Source of the DNA: Parasphingorhabdus cellanae
Lineage (GTDB): Bacteria; Pseudomonadota; Alphaproteobacteria; Sphingomonadales; Sphingomonadaceae
Length of the DNA stretch: 64,000 nucleotides
Assembly (NCBI RefSeq): GCF_017498565.1
Contig: NZ_CP071794.1
Span: 1-64,000 of the forward strand
Reading direction: 5' to 3'
Shown here: in pieces, positions 1 to 8,445 of the stretch
Layout: every line of letters starts with the position of its first letter
Numbering within the stretch: the first letter of the stretch is position 1
Notes under the pieces: model-generated
Told to the model about the DNA's origin: nothing
The model's database searches: none
Seen by the model: only the letters and a program-made list of their open reading frames with translations
Made by a program: the position numbers and the translations under genes

Positions 1-1302
1 ATGAGCATTTACACTTTCAACCTGCCGGATATTGGCGAAGGCATTGCCGAGGCGGAGATTGTCGCTTGGCATGTGAAGGTTGGGGATCGGGTCGAGGAAG
101 ATGATCAGATTGCCGACATGATGACTGACAAGGCGACCGTTGAAATGGAAGCGCCGGTGTCGGGAACGATTGTTGCTGTTGCGGGGGAAGAAGGCGATAT
201 CATTGCGATTGGTTCTATGCTGGTTCAGATCGAAGCGGAAGGTGATGAAAGTGCCGCGGAAGCAGATCGTTCAAATGAGGGTGATGCGGCGGAAGATGAC
301 GTCGTGAATTCAAATCAAATTATTGAAAATAAAGAAAATAATGAGGAATCAATTGATGATTCCCCGCCCGCTCCCGAAGTTGACGTGAGCTCGCCGGAAC
401 CAACTTCGGATGCCGCTCCGGATACCGATCTCAAACCACCCGCAAAGGTTCTCGCGACCCCGGCTGTCCGCAAACGCGCAGCCGATCTGGGCGTCGATCT
501 GAGCCTTGTGAAGGCCCAGGGCGAGCATATCCGGCACAGCGATCTCGACGCTTATCTGAGCTATGGCAGCGGGCAGGGCTATCGTCCCGCAGGCGCTTCC
601 CAGAAGCGTGATGACGAGACCATCAAGGTCATCGGCATGCGTCGCAAGATCGCGCAGAACATGGCGGAATCGAAGCGCCATATTCCGCATTTTTCCTATG
701 TCGATGAGATTGATATGACGGCGCTGGAAGACATGCGCGCGGACCTTAATGCCAATCGCGGCGACCGGCCAAAGCTGACCATGTTGCCGCTCATGATCGT
801 CGCCATTTGCAAATCATTGCCGCAATTTCCGATGCTGAACGCCACCTATGACGATGAGGCAGGCCTAGTGACGCGTCATGGCGCCGTCCACCTGGGCATG
901 GCCACACAGACCGAACAGGGCCTCATGGTGCCGGTTATACGGGACGCACAGGACAAGAATATCTGGCAATTGGCCTCAGAAATCGGCCGTTTATCGGCCG
1001 CTGCGCGCGATGGCAGCGCAAAAGCGGAGGAATTGGCGGGATCGACGCTGACATTGACCTCTCTGGGCCCTTTGGGCGGTATCGCGACGACACCGGTGAT
1101 CCAACGCCCGCAAGTCGCCATTATCGGCCCCAACAAGATCGTCGAGCGCCCCATGATCATTGACGGCGAGATTCAGGCGCGCAAGCTGATGAATCTGTCG
1201 ATCTCGTGTGATCACAGGGTCGTGGACGGCTATGACGCCGCCAGCTATGTGCAAGCGCTCAAGCATTTGCTCGAAACACCTGTTTTATTGTTTGCTGATT
1301 GA
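1..1302 (+). CDS. bkdB: Dihydrolipoamide acyltransferase (E2) of a branched-chain 2-oxo acid dehydrogenase complex
   Basis: E2 core of a 2-oxo acid dehydrogenase: it passes the acyl group from E1 to CoA on a swinging lipoyl arm in the cytoplasm. An N-terminal lipoyl domain (about 1-78) carries the lipoylated Lys44 in the context MTDKATVEM. An acidic, Asn/Pro-rich linker (about 80-150) follows, then an E1/E3-binding domain (about 152-187) starting ATPAVRKRAADLGV, and the catalytic domain ending with DHRVVDG (His405, Asp409). The form DIGEGIAEAEIVAWHVKVGD is typical of the branched-chain rather than the pyruvate enzyme. At 433 residues it is full length. The ATG is the first base of the window, so upstream partners (E1 alpha and beta) and the ribosome site are not visible. 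A pyruvate E2 is the main alternative. Confidence 0.9.
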   Translation: MSIYTFNLPDIGEGIAEAEIVAWHVKVGDRVEEDDQIADMMTDKATVEMEAPVSGTIVAVAGEEGDIIAIGSMLVQIEAEGDESAAEADRSNEGDAAEDDVVNSNQIIENKENNEESIDDSPPAPEVDVSSPEPTSDAAPDTDLKPPAKVLATPAVRKRAADLGVDLSLVKAQGEHIRHSDLDAYLSYGSGQGYRPAGASQKRDDETIKVIGMRRKIAQNMAESKRHIPHFSYVDEIDMTALEDMRADLNANRGDRPKLTMLPLMIVAICKSLPQFPMLNATYDDEAGLVTRHGAVHLGMATQTEQGLMVPVIRDAQDKNIWQLASEIGRLSAAARDGSAKAEELAGSTLTLTSLGPLGGIATTPVIQRPQVAIIGPNKIVERPMIIDGEIQARKLMNLSISCDHRVVDGYDAASYVQALKHLLETPVLLFAD

Positions 1303-1401
1303 TTGTCGCGGTTGCCGGCGCTCCCCAAAAGCGCTGGTTTTGCGATAATCGGCCAACAAAACGGACACAGGGCAACGTGCTCCTTTAGTTGCCTCAAAAC
1401 C

Positions 1402-1487
1402 GCGCTCATGCTGAGCTTGTCGAAGCATTCTCAAGGCAAGTCGCCACCGTTGCGCCAGACACCCTTCGACAGGCTCAGGGTGAGCGC
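1402..1487. repeat. REP-like palindromic element, copy 1
   Basis: Two 27-base arms (1402-1428 and 1461-1487) are inverted copies with a few mismatches, separated by 32 bases. The arms share the core CTGAGC-TGTCGAAG. They are asymmetric: one reads CTCATGCTGAGC, the other, read from its outer end, CTCACCCTGAGC. The copy at 31277-31350 has the same two arm types in the opposite order, so the two copies lie in opposite orientation. Such elements are widely scattered in sphingomonad genomes. Confidence 0.8.
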
Positions 1488-1561
1488 GTTAGGGTAGGCG
1501 CAAGGGTAGGTTGAGCGTAGCGGGCATGAACCCGGTGCACTAACCTATGTCACTCTATAAT

Positions 1562-1590
1562 AATCCGCCGACTGAAAGGCAGCGGATTTT
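1562..1590. terminator. Possible weak terminator hairpin between convergent genes
   Basis: The arms AATCCGC (1562-1568) and GCGGATT (1582-1588) form a 7-bp stem with a 13-base loop. It lies just beyond the stop of the minus-strand surface protein gene. The T-runs on either side are short (TTTT on plus, ATTATTAT on minus), so termination would be weak. Confidence 0.35.
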
Positions 1591-1606
1591 AGACACAACT
1601 TACCCC

Positions 1607-4600
1607 TTAAAGCCCCAAACTCCCAAGGGTTTGCTGGTCAAATTTCAGGCGGAAGGTGATGAAGGGCCCATCTCGGGTATAGCGGCTTTCTTCAAAGTCG
1701 CGGTCTTCAAAACCCACCACATTATAGCCGAGCGAGATATAGCCGTTCTTGAATGGCGTGATCCCGATGCTCGGTCCCCCGCTATAGGCAATGGTATCGA
1801 AATCCGTGCCTATACGCGCAGTCGCCTGTCCGCCGATGTCAATGGTGTCGGAAAGGTCGAACTTGACGTCCGCCCCGACCACATTGCTCCAGCCTTTGAC
1901 ATCATCCTCACCAAATTTGTCGAAAACATAGCGGCTTCCCCAAAAGAAACTATATTCTCCGGCTTCGGTAAAGATGCCGTCATCCGCGTCAATCGGCGTG
2001 TAATTGACGCTTAAACTATTGATAATCCTGCGAGAGGTTACGTCCCCATTGACGAGCAACGGCGCGCCGCCAATCGGTCCGGACGTGCCGGCCGTCGCAT
2101 TGCGCACGCGGTCTTCGCGGAACTCGAGTTTTTCGAGCCACGACCAGCGGCTGTCCGCTGGACGATGGGCCCAGCTGGCTTCCGCTTCGATCACTCTTGT
2201 GCTGGTACCAGTTTCATCTTCGGCGACAAAGATGCTGCCCAATGCCCCCAGAGCGCTGCCTTCACCAATTTGTTTCAATACCGCAGAGGTGAAACCATAG
2301 CGTTCCGAAATATCACCGTCGCGATATTCGGCGCGCGATACCCAGCTCCAATCATCGGTGCGGAAGGTGGCGCCAGCAGTCACGGCTACGAAATCTTCGG
2401 TCAGCGAGCCATCATTGCCCAGGAAACCGCCGGAAGCGACAGGTTGCTCGTCGTTAATCACATCGCTGCGGTCAAAACCCCCCAAGGTTTCGTTGCCATC
2501 GAGTGAGAAATCGATCGTCCACTTGTCGTCGAGCGGAATAGATTGCGTCAGCCCGTAAGCCGCAAAGGTGCGCGGGCCAAATTCTGTAATTTCCTGCTGA
2601 TTGGCGCTTACCACGGCGCGGGCCCCGTCCCACGGTGCGACGTCTACACCGATACGGGCGGTGCGTGCATCGATATTCTCGCCATCGGCAATCTCGTACG
2701 TACCGACCAGCTTGATATCGTTGGTGATCGCATAGCGTGCGGTCACGCTGTGACGGGCAGGGAAGTCGATGCTTTCATCCTGTCCGCCCAATGCGAATTC
2801 GGTTTGCGCATCCAGTTCCAGCTTGCCGTCAAACAGCCTTTGCGTCGCACCAAGGCGCGCTAATGTAGAGCGATTGACGCTGCCGTCCGACAATCTGTCT
2901 TCGGCATGGACAACACCGGCTCGGAGAGCCGTATCGTCACTGCGATATTCGATCTCCGCTGTACCGGAGCGACGGCGCGCATTGGTGGTCAGGAAGTTTT
3001 CCTGATATCCGCTGGCCGCGAGCGAGAGCTTGTCACTCAAGCGCACCCGCGTATCGATGCCGAATTTGCGTGTTCCGCTTTCAGCCGCATTGAGCTGCCC
3101 CAGGCCAAAGCCGGCAGACTGCTGACGCACATAAGCGAGCACGTCGAATTTGGAGCCATGATGCTCGGCCTCGACCAGCCATGCGACGGCACTATCCGCA
3201 CCACGCGGCTCCCCGTTCAAAATATCGGCGTTTTTGTCTTCACTGTCGCTGGACGCTACCTCTGCACGAAATTCCGTCTTCAGATTGGGTCGATAGCGCA
3301 CATCCACCCCGACAAGATCGCTTTTCACGCTTTCATTCTCGTCATGGATCGCGGTTGCGCCAATTTTGAACTTCTTGTCCTTGGACTCGTACGTCAGACG
3401 GCCGCCTGCGATGAGATCACGGCCACCGACGCCCAAGACTTCATATTCGGCGATGATGAATTGCGGGTCGAGGCCGCTGCTGCGGCTCAAAATCGGCTCG
3501 CGGAAACGCAAGGTGCCAGCGAGATAGTCGATATCATAATCGATATGGCGCGTTAGTTCTTTGCGCTCGACAATACGGTCAGAGCGCAGGCGGTCGCGGG
3601 TTTCCAGCGTGATACGCTCGCTGTTGGCGATGATATCACGGGTGGAGAGGGCATAAGGGCCGGACAGGCCATTGCCCTGAATTTCCTCACGCCGGAAACG
3701 ATTGGCGGCATCCGCACCAAAGGCCAGCGCGCTGACCTGATCGCTGCGATATTCCGCTTTTACGCCGTTAAACGCGCGTTGGTAACGCGCCAGTTCCGGT
3801 TCGTTGATGCCGGTCTCATAGTCACCGAACAGCGCATAAAATTGCGGCCGTTCAAGTTTGAGATAGAGTCGGCGCACCGATGCGGCGTCGTAGCGTTGCT
3901 CGGACCGATCGGCATAAACCGTGTAGTAGCGGCGCGGATCAATGACGCCAGCAAAGCGGGTTTCATCTTCCTCTTTGTCGGTGTCATAAGACAGCGTCAT
4001 CAGCCATTTGCCTGTAACCCGGCCTTTAGCGTAGAGCGCGACACGGCCATCGAGATTGATATTATCATCATCCTCGGTCAGATCTTCCAGACGCTCGTCG
4101 AGCGTGTTGAAACCGACAGTTCCGGCGGCAAAACCGACCACGGTCCACGGACGATTGCCGGGATCAAGCCAGGTTTCAATACGCTGTTCGCGTGATACTT
4201 CGCCATCGCGGAACGGGAAGGTGACGCTGACAGAGCCAGAAGCGGTTGTCGGCGCCAGTTCGATATAGGCAATACCCTCGTCGCCTTCCACGCGCCACAC
4301 AGGGGCACCGCGTTCCAGGCCGGAAAGCTGGTTTGCCTGCTGTGCATCCACCTCAATGGCGGGGGCATAGGGGGCAGGGACACTGAAATCGCCGGTTGCG
4401 CCGTGATGGGCCGGGCGGCCGTCACGATCAGTCAGGCGCACGGCCAAAATGGGCCGGGTTACGCCGTCTGCGATCAAAACGGATTTATCTTTCAGCAGCT
4501 CTGCGTTGAGCGGGCTGGCCGAATAGTGCACTTCGCGGGTCAATTCTTCGACCAGCGTGCCATTTTTGTCCAAAACCCGCGCAACAAGCGTGTTCTTGCG

Positions 4601-6706
4601 GTTTTTGATATCCAGACCGCGCCAGATGCTGATCTGTACCGATCCATTGGCGCTTTTCTCTTTGCCCTCATACGACAGCGGATTGACCTTTTCGCCGTTC
4701 AAAGAAAGTTCGACAGTTTGACCCTTGCGATGCTTCACCGCCGCCCGAAGTGACTTAACCCGCGGGTTATAGCCGGTTTCAGGGAAAATAAATGCGATGC
4801 CCGGGGCCTGTCCAGCCAGCCAGTTGCGTTCTGCGCCAGCGGCCTCTGGATCCGAGAGGATTTCAGGCTTTTGATAGGCTTGAACCGCTTCAACTTCCCG
4901 TGCAGCCACTTTGTGAGCGCGGAAATCTGCGCGTTTCAGCGCGCCGCCACGGCCCTCGACAAAGCGCGAAATGTCGCTGCCAGCGGCGCGTGTGTTCTGT
5001 GCGCAGTTAATCGGGGCCATATCGGCAGGGAAAGTCGATGGATCGACCTGAACGACGTGCAATCCGGGCCTTATGCCCTCAAAATGATAGCGACCGTCTT
5101 CATCAGTGACGGTATAGGTTCCGTCCTGCAACATGACACGAATACCGCGAATTCCCGCGGCTTTGCGCGGGTCAACGCTGCATCCGCCGTCGGTAATGCG
5201 GCCAATAATCGTGAATCTTTCGGAGATGCCGTCCCGCTCGATACGAACGGGCACGCTGGCGACGATACTTTCGGCGCCACGATTATCGCGGGCCTGTGCG
5301 ATGTTGATCGCATCACCCGGGCTGGCATCCTGACGGACTTCTGCCAGATAAGTCAGTAATCCGCTGCCTGCTGGGGGCAAAGCAGGGACGTTAACCGAGA
5401 AATTCTGTCCATTGGGCTCCACAACGGGCGTTACGAGAGCGCCATTGTAGCGAACAGTGTCTATGCGCAGGCGCATCGCGTTCGGCAGCTGGTCTTCAAT
5501 AGTAATCGCTCCGGTTGTGCGCACCGGGTCGCTGTTCTGCACGGTCACCCGATACTGAACGGCATCACCCGGGACGGCGATCGCGGTAGATACTTCCTTG
5601 GTGATGGTTATCGGGACGCCGGGCCTGTCCAGCGGGACATCCACACGGACCGGTGCTGGATCATCCAGCGTGATGATCCCGCCATAAGAGCCGTCCACAA
5701 TGGTGAAGGGCAGTCCGTCCGTGCGCCGGAAGCCTTCCAGCTCCTCGGGCGTGGCCGCCGAGGGCGCTGTATAGGGTGCTGGCGGCTCGATCAGCAGCCT
5801 GTACTGGCCAGGACGGGCAAAGGGGAAGCGATAGAAGCCTTCGGTGAAATTATACACGTTGCCGCCACTATCGGTCACGGATCCGCCGGAAATCACTGTG
5901 CTGGGGAACACAGAAACACCGTCATCGCCGAAGACGTCTGCAGGCAGGCCCGTAGCGACGTCTATGAGCGTCACCCGCGTGCCATCGACAGGGGCGCCAT
6001 CGCCGCTGTCGAAAGTTTCACCAAAGGGATCAATCAAAATCCCGATTGGAACGGAACCGATTGCTGTGCCGGTGACTTCATCAACGCCGACATTGAGCTG
6101 GTCGCCAGGCTGCACCGACAGGACGCAATCGCCCTGAACCGGCGCGGGCGGTATCGCTGCGGTGTTGATGAGACCGACGAAACGACCGCTATTGACATCG
6201 GTCTCAACGATATTGATCGTTTCGCGGTCGCCTGACGGCGTCGTGAGGACAATATCGAAATCATCGATAGCGGCACTGTTCAGATTCTTGTTTGGGGCAA
6301 GAACTGAGACAATTAAAGGCTCTCCGGCGCGAATGCTATCGGTTGTGGCAATAGCAGCCGGATTGGTATTGGTTCCGGCAAACACACCGCGAAGCTCTAC
6401 GGGGACATTGCCGCCGGAGCCTCTGCAAATGGTGCCTGGAAGACGAAGCTGTTCCGCACCTGGCGGATCATCAAAATGGTATAAAGTGATCTCAGGCGGC
6501 ACATTCGGGGGTGCGACAACCTGGATATCGACGCGATTGGACGGGGTTTGCAGGCGTGTGTTGCCAACATTCCACTCTGCTTCTGCGACATTTGTAATAA
6601 GAGGGAAGCTTTGGCCATGCGCAGGAACCATAGAGGCAGGCGCGATCATCGCCCCTGCAGCAAGTGCCAGGCCGACTGGCTTAAAGAGATTGGTTAACCA
6701 ACGCAT
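1607..6706 (-). CDS. Large DUF11/SdrD-like surface protein with C-terminal outer-membrane barrel-like region
   Basis: A 1699-residue exported protein. A signal peptide (about 1-31) ends AHG-QS. The mature start (ITNVAEAEWNVGN) resembles that of the two larger secreted proteins of the operon. Around 365-490 is a DUF11 module (VPGDAVQYRVTVQNSDPV), then a carboxypeptidase-regulatory or SdrD_B-like fold near 500-560 (VTDEDGRYHFEGIRPG). The second half, from about 870, is rich in alternating aromatic strands such as YDIDYLAGTLRFREP and resembles an outer-membrane beta barrel; the last strand ends FITFRLKFDQ. It is the last gene of the operon that starts at 9480 and lies behind an intrinsic terminator. 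No Shine-Dalgarno site is visible before the ATG. Likely role: anchor or export platform for the smaller DUF11 proteins. That role is inference; the function is unknown. Confidence 0.8.
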   Translation of the reverse strand: MRWLTNLFKPVGLALAAGAMIAPASMVPAHGQSFPLITNVAEAEWNVGNTRLQTPSNRVDIQVVAPPNVPPEITLYHFDDPPGAEQLRLPGTICRGSGGNVPVELRGVFAGTNTNPAAIATTDSIRAGEPLIVSVLAPNKNLNSAAIDDFDIVLTTPSGDRETINIVETDVNSGRFVGLINTAAIPPAPVQGDCVLSVQPGDQLNVGVDEVTGTAIGSVPIGILIDPFGETFDSGDGAPVDGTRVTLIDVATGLPADVFGDDGVSVFPSTVISGGSVTDSGGNVYNFTEGFYRFPFARPGQYRLLIEPPAPYTAPSAATPEELEGFRRTDGLPFTIVDGSYGGIITLDDPAPVRVDVPLDRPGVPITITKEVSTAIAVPGDAVQYRVTVQNSDPVRTTGAITIEDQLPNAMRLRIDTVRYNGALVTPVVEPNGQNFSVNVPALPPAGSGLLTYLAEVRQDASPGDAINIAQARDNRGAESIVASVPVRIERDGISERFTIIGRITDGGCSVDPRKAAGIRGIRVMLQDGTYTVTDEDGRYHFEGIRPGLHVVQVDPSTFPADMAPINCAQNTRAAGSDISRFVEGRGGALKRADFRAHKVAAREVEAVQAYQKPEILSDPEAAGAERNWLAGQAPGIAFIFPETGYNPRVKSLRAAVKHRKGQTVELSLNGEKVNPLSYEGKEKSANGSVQISIWRGLDIKNRKNTLVARVLDKNGTLVEELTREVHYSASPLNAELLKDKSVLIADGVTRPILAVRLTDRDGRPAHHGATGDFSVPAPYAPAIEVDAQQANQLSGLERGAPVWRVEGDEGIAYIELAPTTASGSVSVTFPFRDGEVSREQRIETWLDPGNRPWTVVGFAAGTVGFNTLDERLEDLTEDDDNINLDGRVALYAKGRVTGKWLMTLSYDTDKEEDETRFAGVIDPRRYYTVYADRSEQRYDAASVRRLYLKLERPQFYALFGDYETGINEPELARYQRAFNGVKAEYRSDQVSALAFGADAANRFRREEIQGNGLSGPYALSTRDIIANSERITLETRDRLRSDRIVERKELTRHIDYDIDYLAGTLRFREPILSRSSGLDPQFIIAEYEVLGVGGRDLIAGGRLTYESKDKKFKIGATAIHDENESVKSDLVGVDVRYRPNLKTEFRAEVASSDSEDKNADILNGEPRGADSAVAWLVEAEHHGSKFDVLAYVRQQSAGFGLGQLNAAESGTRKFGIDTRVRLSDKLSLAASGYQENFLTTNARRRSGTAEIEYRSDDTALRAGVVHAEDRLSDGSVNRSTLARLGATQRLFDGKLELDAQTEFALGGQDESIDFPARHSVTARYAITNDIKLVGTYEIADGENIDARTARIGVDVAPWDGARAVVSANQQEITEFGPRTFAAYGLTQSIPLDDKWTIDFSLDGNETLGGFDRSDVINDEQPVASGGFLGNDGSLTEDFVAVTAGATFRTDDWSWVSRAEYRDGDISERYGFTSAVLKQIGEGSALGALGSIFVAEDETGTSTRVIEAEASWAHRPADSRWSWLEKLEFREDRVRNATAGTSGPIGGAPLLVNGDVTSRRIINSLSVNYTPIDADDGIFTEAGEYSFFWGSRYVFDKFGEDDVKGWSNVVGADVKFDLSDTIDIGGQATARIGTDFDTIAYSGGPSIGITPFKNGYISLGYNVVGFEDRDFEESRYTRDGPFITFRLKFDQQTLGSLGL

Positions 6707-6720
6707 TCAAAAAAAAGGAC

Positions 6721-6767
6721 GAAAAAAGGGGAGGCGGCGGCCTACCGGAAATGCCCGGTAAGCCGCC
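6721..6767 (-). terminator. Intrinsic terminator or attenuator inside the DUF11 operon
   Basis: On the minus strand a stem of 6 + 6 bp with one mismatch (arms 6736-6748 and 6755-6767, loop 6749-6754) is followed by a run of six T (6722-6727). It starts 14 bases after the stop of the 365-residue gene and ends just before the start of the 1699-residue gene. It could make the large protein much less abundant than the small ones. Confidence 0.75.
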
Positions 6768-6781
6768 ACTTTCCTCAATTC

Positions 6782-7879
6782 CTAGTCAACCGTTGCCCGG
6801 AAGAGCAGCGTTTCGGTTGCGCCTGCAGCGACATCGCCGAGGTTGCCGCTGATCACGCCGCCGGACTCGCCGAGGCCGCTGGCATCGGCATTTGTGCCGG
6901 TGCCATCACAGGCCAAAGCAGAACGGACACCGTTAGCCGCCGGAATGGTGGCTGGTCCCGCCGCCGGAGCCGTCGCGTAGAACGAGAGGTCCAAGGTCGA
7001 GATATCATCCGAAATGTTCACGCTGGTGGCGGTTGCACTGCCGGTCGCGTTGGTAACGGCGATACAATATTCGATAACCGCACCCGGAATGGATTTCGGG
7101 TTGCTGCTGCCGTTTACTGGATCCCAGAGAACCGCGCTAGACTTCACAACGCTTACATTAGCGGCCGAAATCACGAAGTTATCGGTGTCAGATGCTGACG
7201 AATTGACGAACACGTTGTCGATATTCGCTGCGTTAACCGTGCCATCTTCAGTGTTGGTCGCGTTGACGGTATAATCACCACCGAGACTTCCGCCTGTATC
7301 GCCTTGTTTGATAGCCGCGGTCAGCGTGATACCTGCAGCATCGCCGGTTGCGAGACCCAGTGGGATGTCGCCGACAACATAGACGGTAGCATTGGCATCT
7401 TCAGCCAGTTCGTCAATGAACGTCGCGGTATCTTCTGCCGGCTGATAGCCAGGAGTTGCGCCGGATTCGACGAAGATGAGCAGGCCGGTGACATCAAAAT
7501 CATCGGTACCGCTAAATGGCGTCGCCGTGCCCGTCGTCTGCTGTGCAGCCGTCAGTTCAAAGTCGACAACGTCATTTGAATCGTTGGTCACCGTATAGGT
7601 CAGGAAGGCTGGATTAGGCGCGCCTGCGGTCTGTCCTGGCGTAACCGATTGAGCAGCGCCATTGGCTTCTGACACGGTCAAATCAAGTTTACGGTCAACC
7701 GTAAAAGTGTCAGAATCGGTTTCCGCGGTCTGAGCCACGCCGCCAACCTGATAGTTTACGGTAACATTATTGGTAATCGCGTCGCCTGCTGTTGTTCCTG
7801 CAGCAAATGCCGGGTTTGCACCCAGCATTGCGGCAGTAACAGCACTAGTGGCAACGAGAAGTTTCAGTTTACTGGTCAT
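6782..7879 (-). CDS. Secreted DUF11-type surface protein
   Basis: A 365-residue protein with a clear signal peptide (about 1-27, LGANPAFA-AG). The mature protein starts AGTTAGDAITNNVTVNYQVG, close to the start of the 344-residue protein at 8446-9480. The rest is Thr/Asp/Ala-rich, with few Lys or Arg and beta-sandwich character, and a DUF11-like module (VIEYCIAVTNATGSATATSV) near 265-300. It ends in the strand LLFRATVD, matching the very ends of the other two small operon proteins. The ribosome site CAGGAG lies 7 bases before the ATG. An extracellular matrix, S-layer or adhesin subunit is plausible. I do not know a characterised homologue. Confidence 0.8.
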   Translation of the reverse strand: MTSKLKLLVATSAVTAAMLGANPAFAAGTTAGDAITNNVTVNYQVGGVAQTAETDSDTFTVDRKLDLTVSEANGAAQSVTPGQTAGAPNPAFLTYTVTNDSNDVVDFELTAAQQTTGTATPFSGTDDFDVTGLLIFVESGATPGYQPAEDTATFIDELAEDANATVYVVGDIPLGLATGDAAGITLTAAIKQGDTGGSLGGDYTVNATNTEDGTVNAANIDNVFVNSSASDTDNFVISAANVSVVKSSAVLWDPVNGSSNPKSIPGAVIEYCIAVTNATGSATATSVNISDDISTLDLSFYATAPAAGPATIPAANGVRSALACDGTGTNADASGLGESGGVISGNLGDVAAGATETLLFRATVD

Positions 7880-7947
7880 TACTGATCTCCTGTTTCACTT
7901 TACTGTGGATCGCCTTAACCCCCGCGGCGATCCGATACGGTTTGCGG

Positions 7948-8442
7948 TCATCTTACGGTGCCGCGAAATACAAGTTTCCCTTCTGAACCCACTGAAAGGG
8001 AACGATTAAATTTCCACTTGATATGCGTTACGTCGCTCATCAGGGCAGGGCGAACCTCTCCATTTGCGCGCGTATGTTTAAGAGCCGAGAGCGGCCCCCA
8101 GTTTTTGCCTCCGTCAACGGAGACAATTTCGGTGCCATCAGACGTTCCTTTGAACGCGACCGCTTTGGGGAGCGGATTGGTGACAGAGAAATCGGTAGCT
8201 GGCGTACTGCCAACATTCTTGTAATTGACAACAAAGACGAGATTATCGCCCGGAATGACTGTTTTTGGCTCTTCGAGGGTCACAACGGTCTTGCCATCCG
8301 GCTTTTCGACCGTGCGTTCGACAAAGACGTCGCTGGAAAGTGCGACATTATTAGCGGCCATGGCTACGCCGGGAGCCATTCCCGGGATTGCTAAGGCGGC
8401 CAATATCGCTAAACGCTTAAAAAGATTGATTTTCATCATCAT
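7948..8442 (-). CDS. Small secreted DUF11-like protein
   Basis: A 164-residue exported protein: signal peptide about 1-29 (GMAPGVAMA-ANN), then one DUF11-like immunoglobulin fold (VIPGDNLVFVVNYKNVGSTP, then FSVTNPLPKAVAFKG). It ends LVFRGTVR. Three ATG codons stand in a row; the third (8436) gives the most usual signal peptide start, MKINLFKRL. The gene begins 3 bases after the stop of the 344-residue gene, so the two are probably translationally coupled. It is more basic than its neighbours and lacks their N-terminal AGT.AG motif, so it may be a cap, linker or chaperone-like partner. That role is inference. Confidence 0.8.
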   Translation of the reverse strand: MMMKINLFKRLAILAALAIPGMAPGVAMAANNVALSSDVFVERTVEKPDGKTVVTLEEPKTVIPGDNLVFVVNYKNVGSTPATDFSVTNPLPKAVAFKGTSDGTEIVSVDGGKNWGPLSALKHTRANGEVRPALMSDVTHIKWKFNRSLSVGSEGKLVFRGTVR

Positions 8443-8445
8443 TTC

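Larger units (their letters stand above)
1303..1606. other. Intergenic region between convergent genes
   Basis: This stretch separates the E2 gene from the convergent 1699-residue surface protein gene. It holds one REP-like palindromic element (1402-1487) and a weak hairpin (1562-1590). The open frame that starts just after the E2 stop runs through the repeat, has no ribosome site and resembles no protein I know, so I do not call a gene here. Confidence 0.7.

Noticed and set aside
1303..1497. Frame of 64 codons after the E2 gene
   Set aside because: It is translated repeat sequence; starts with TTG directly after the E2 stop, without a ribosome site.
2906..3556. Plus-strand open frames inside the 1699-residue surface protein gene
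   Set aside because: They are shadows of the minus-strand gene, which has a signal peptide, modules and a barrel-like end; the plus frames show none of these.
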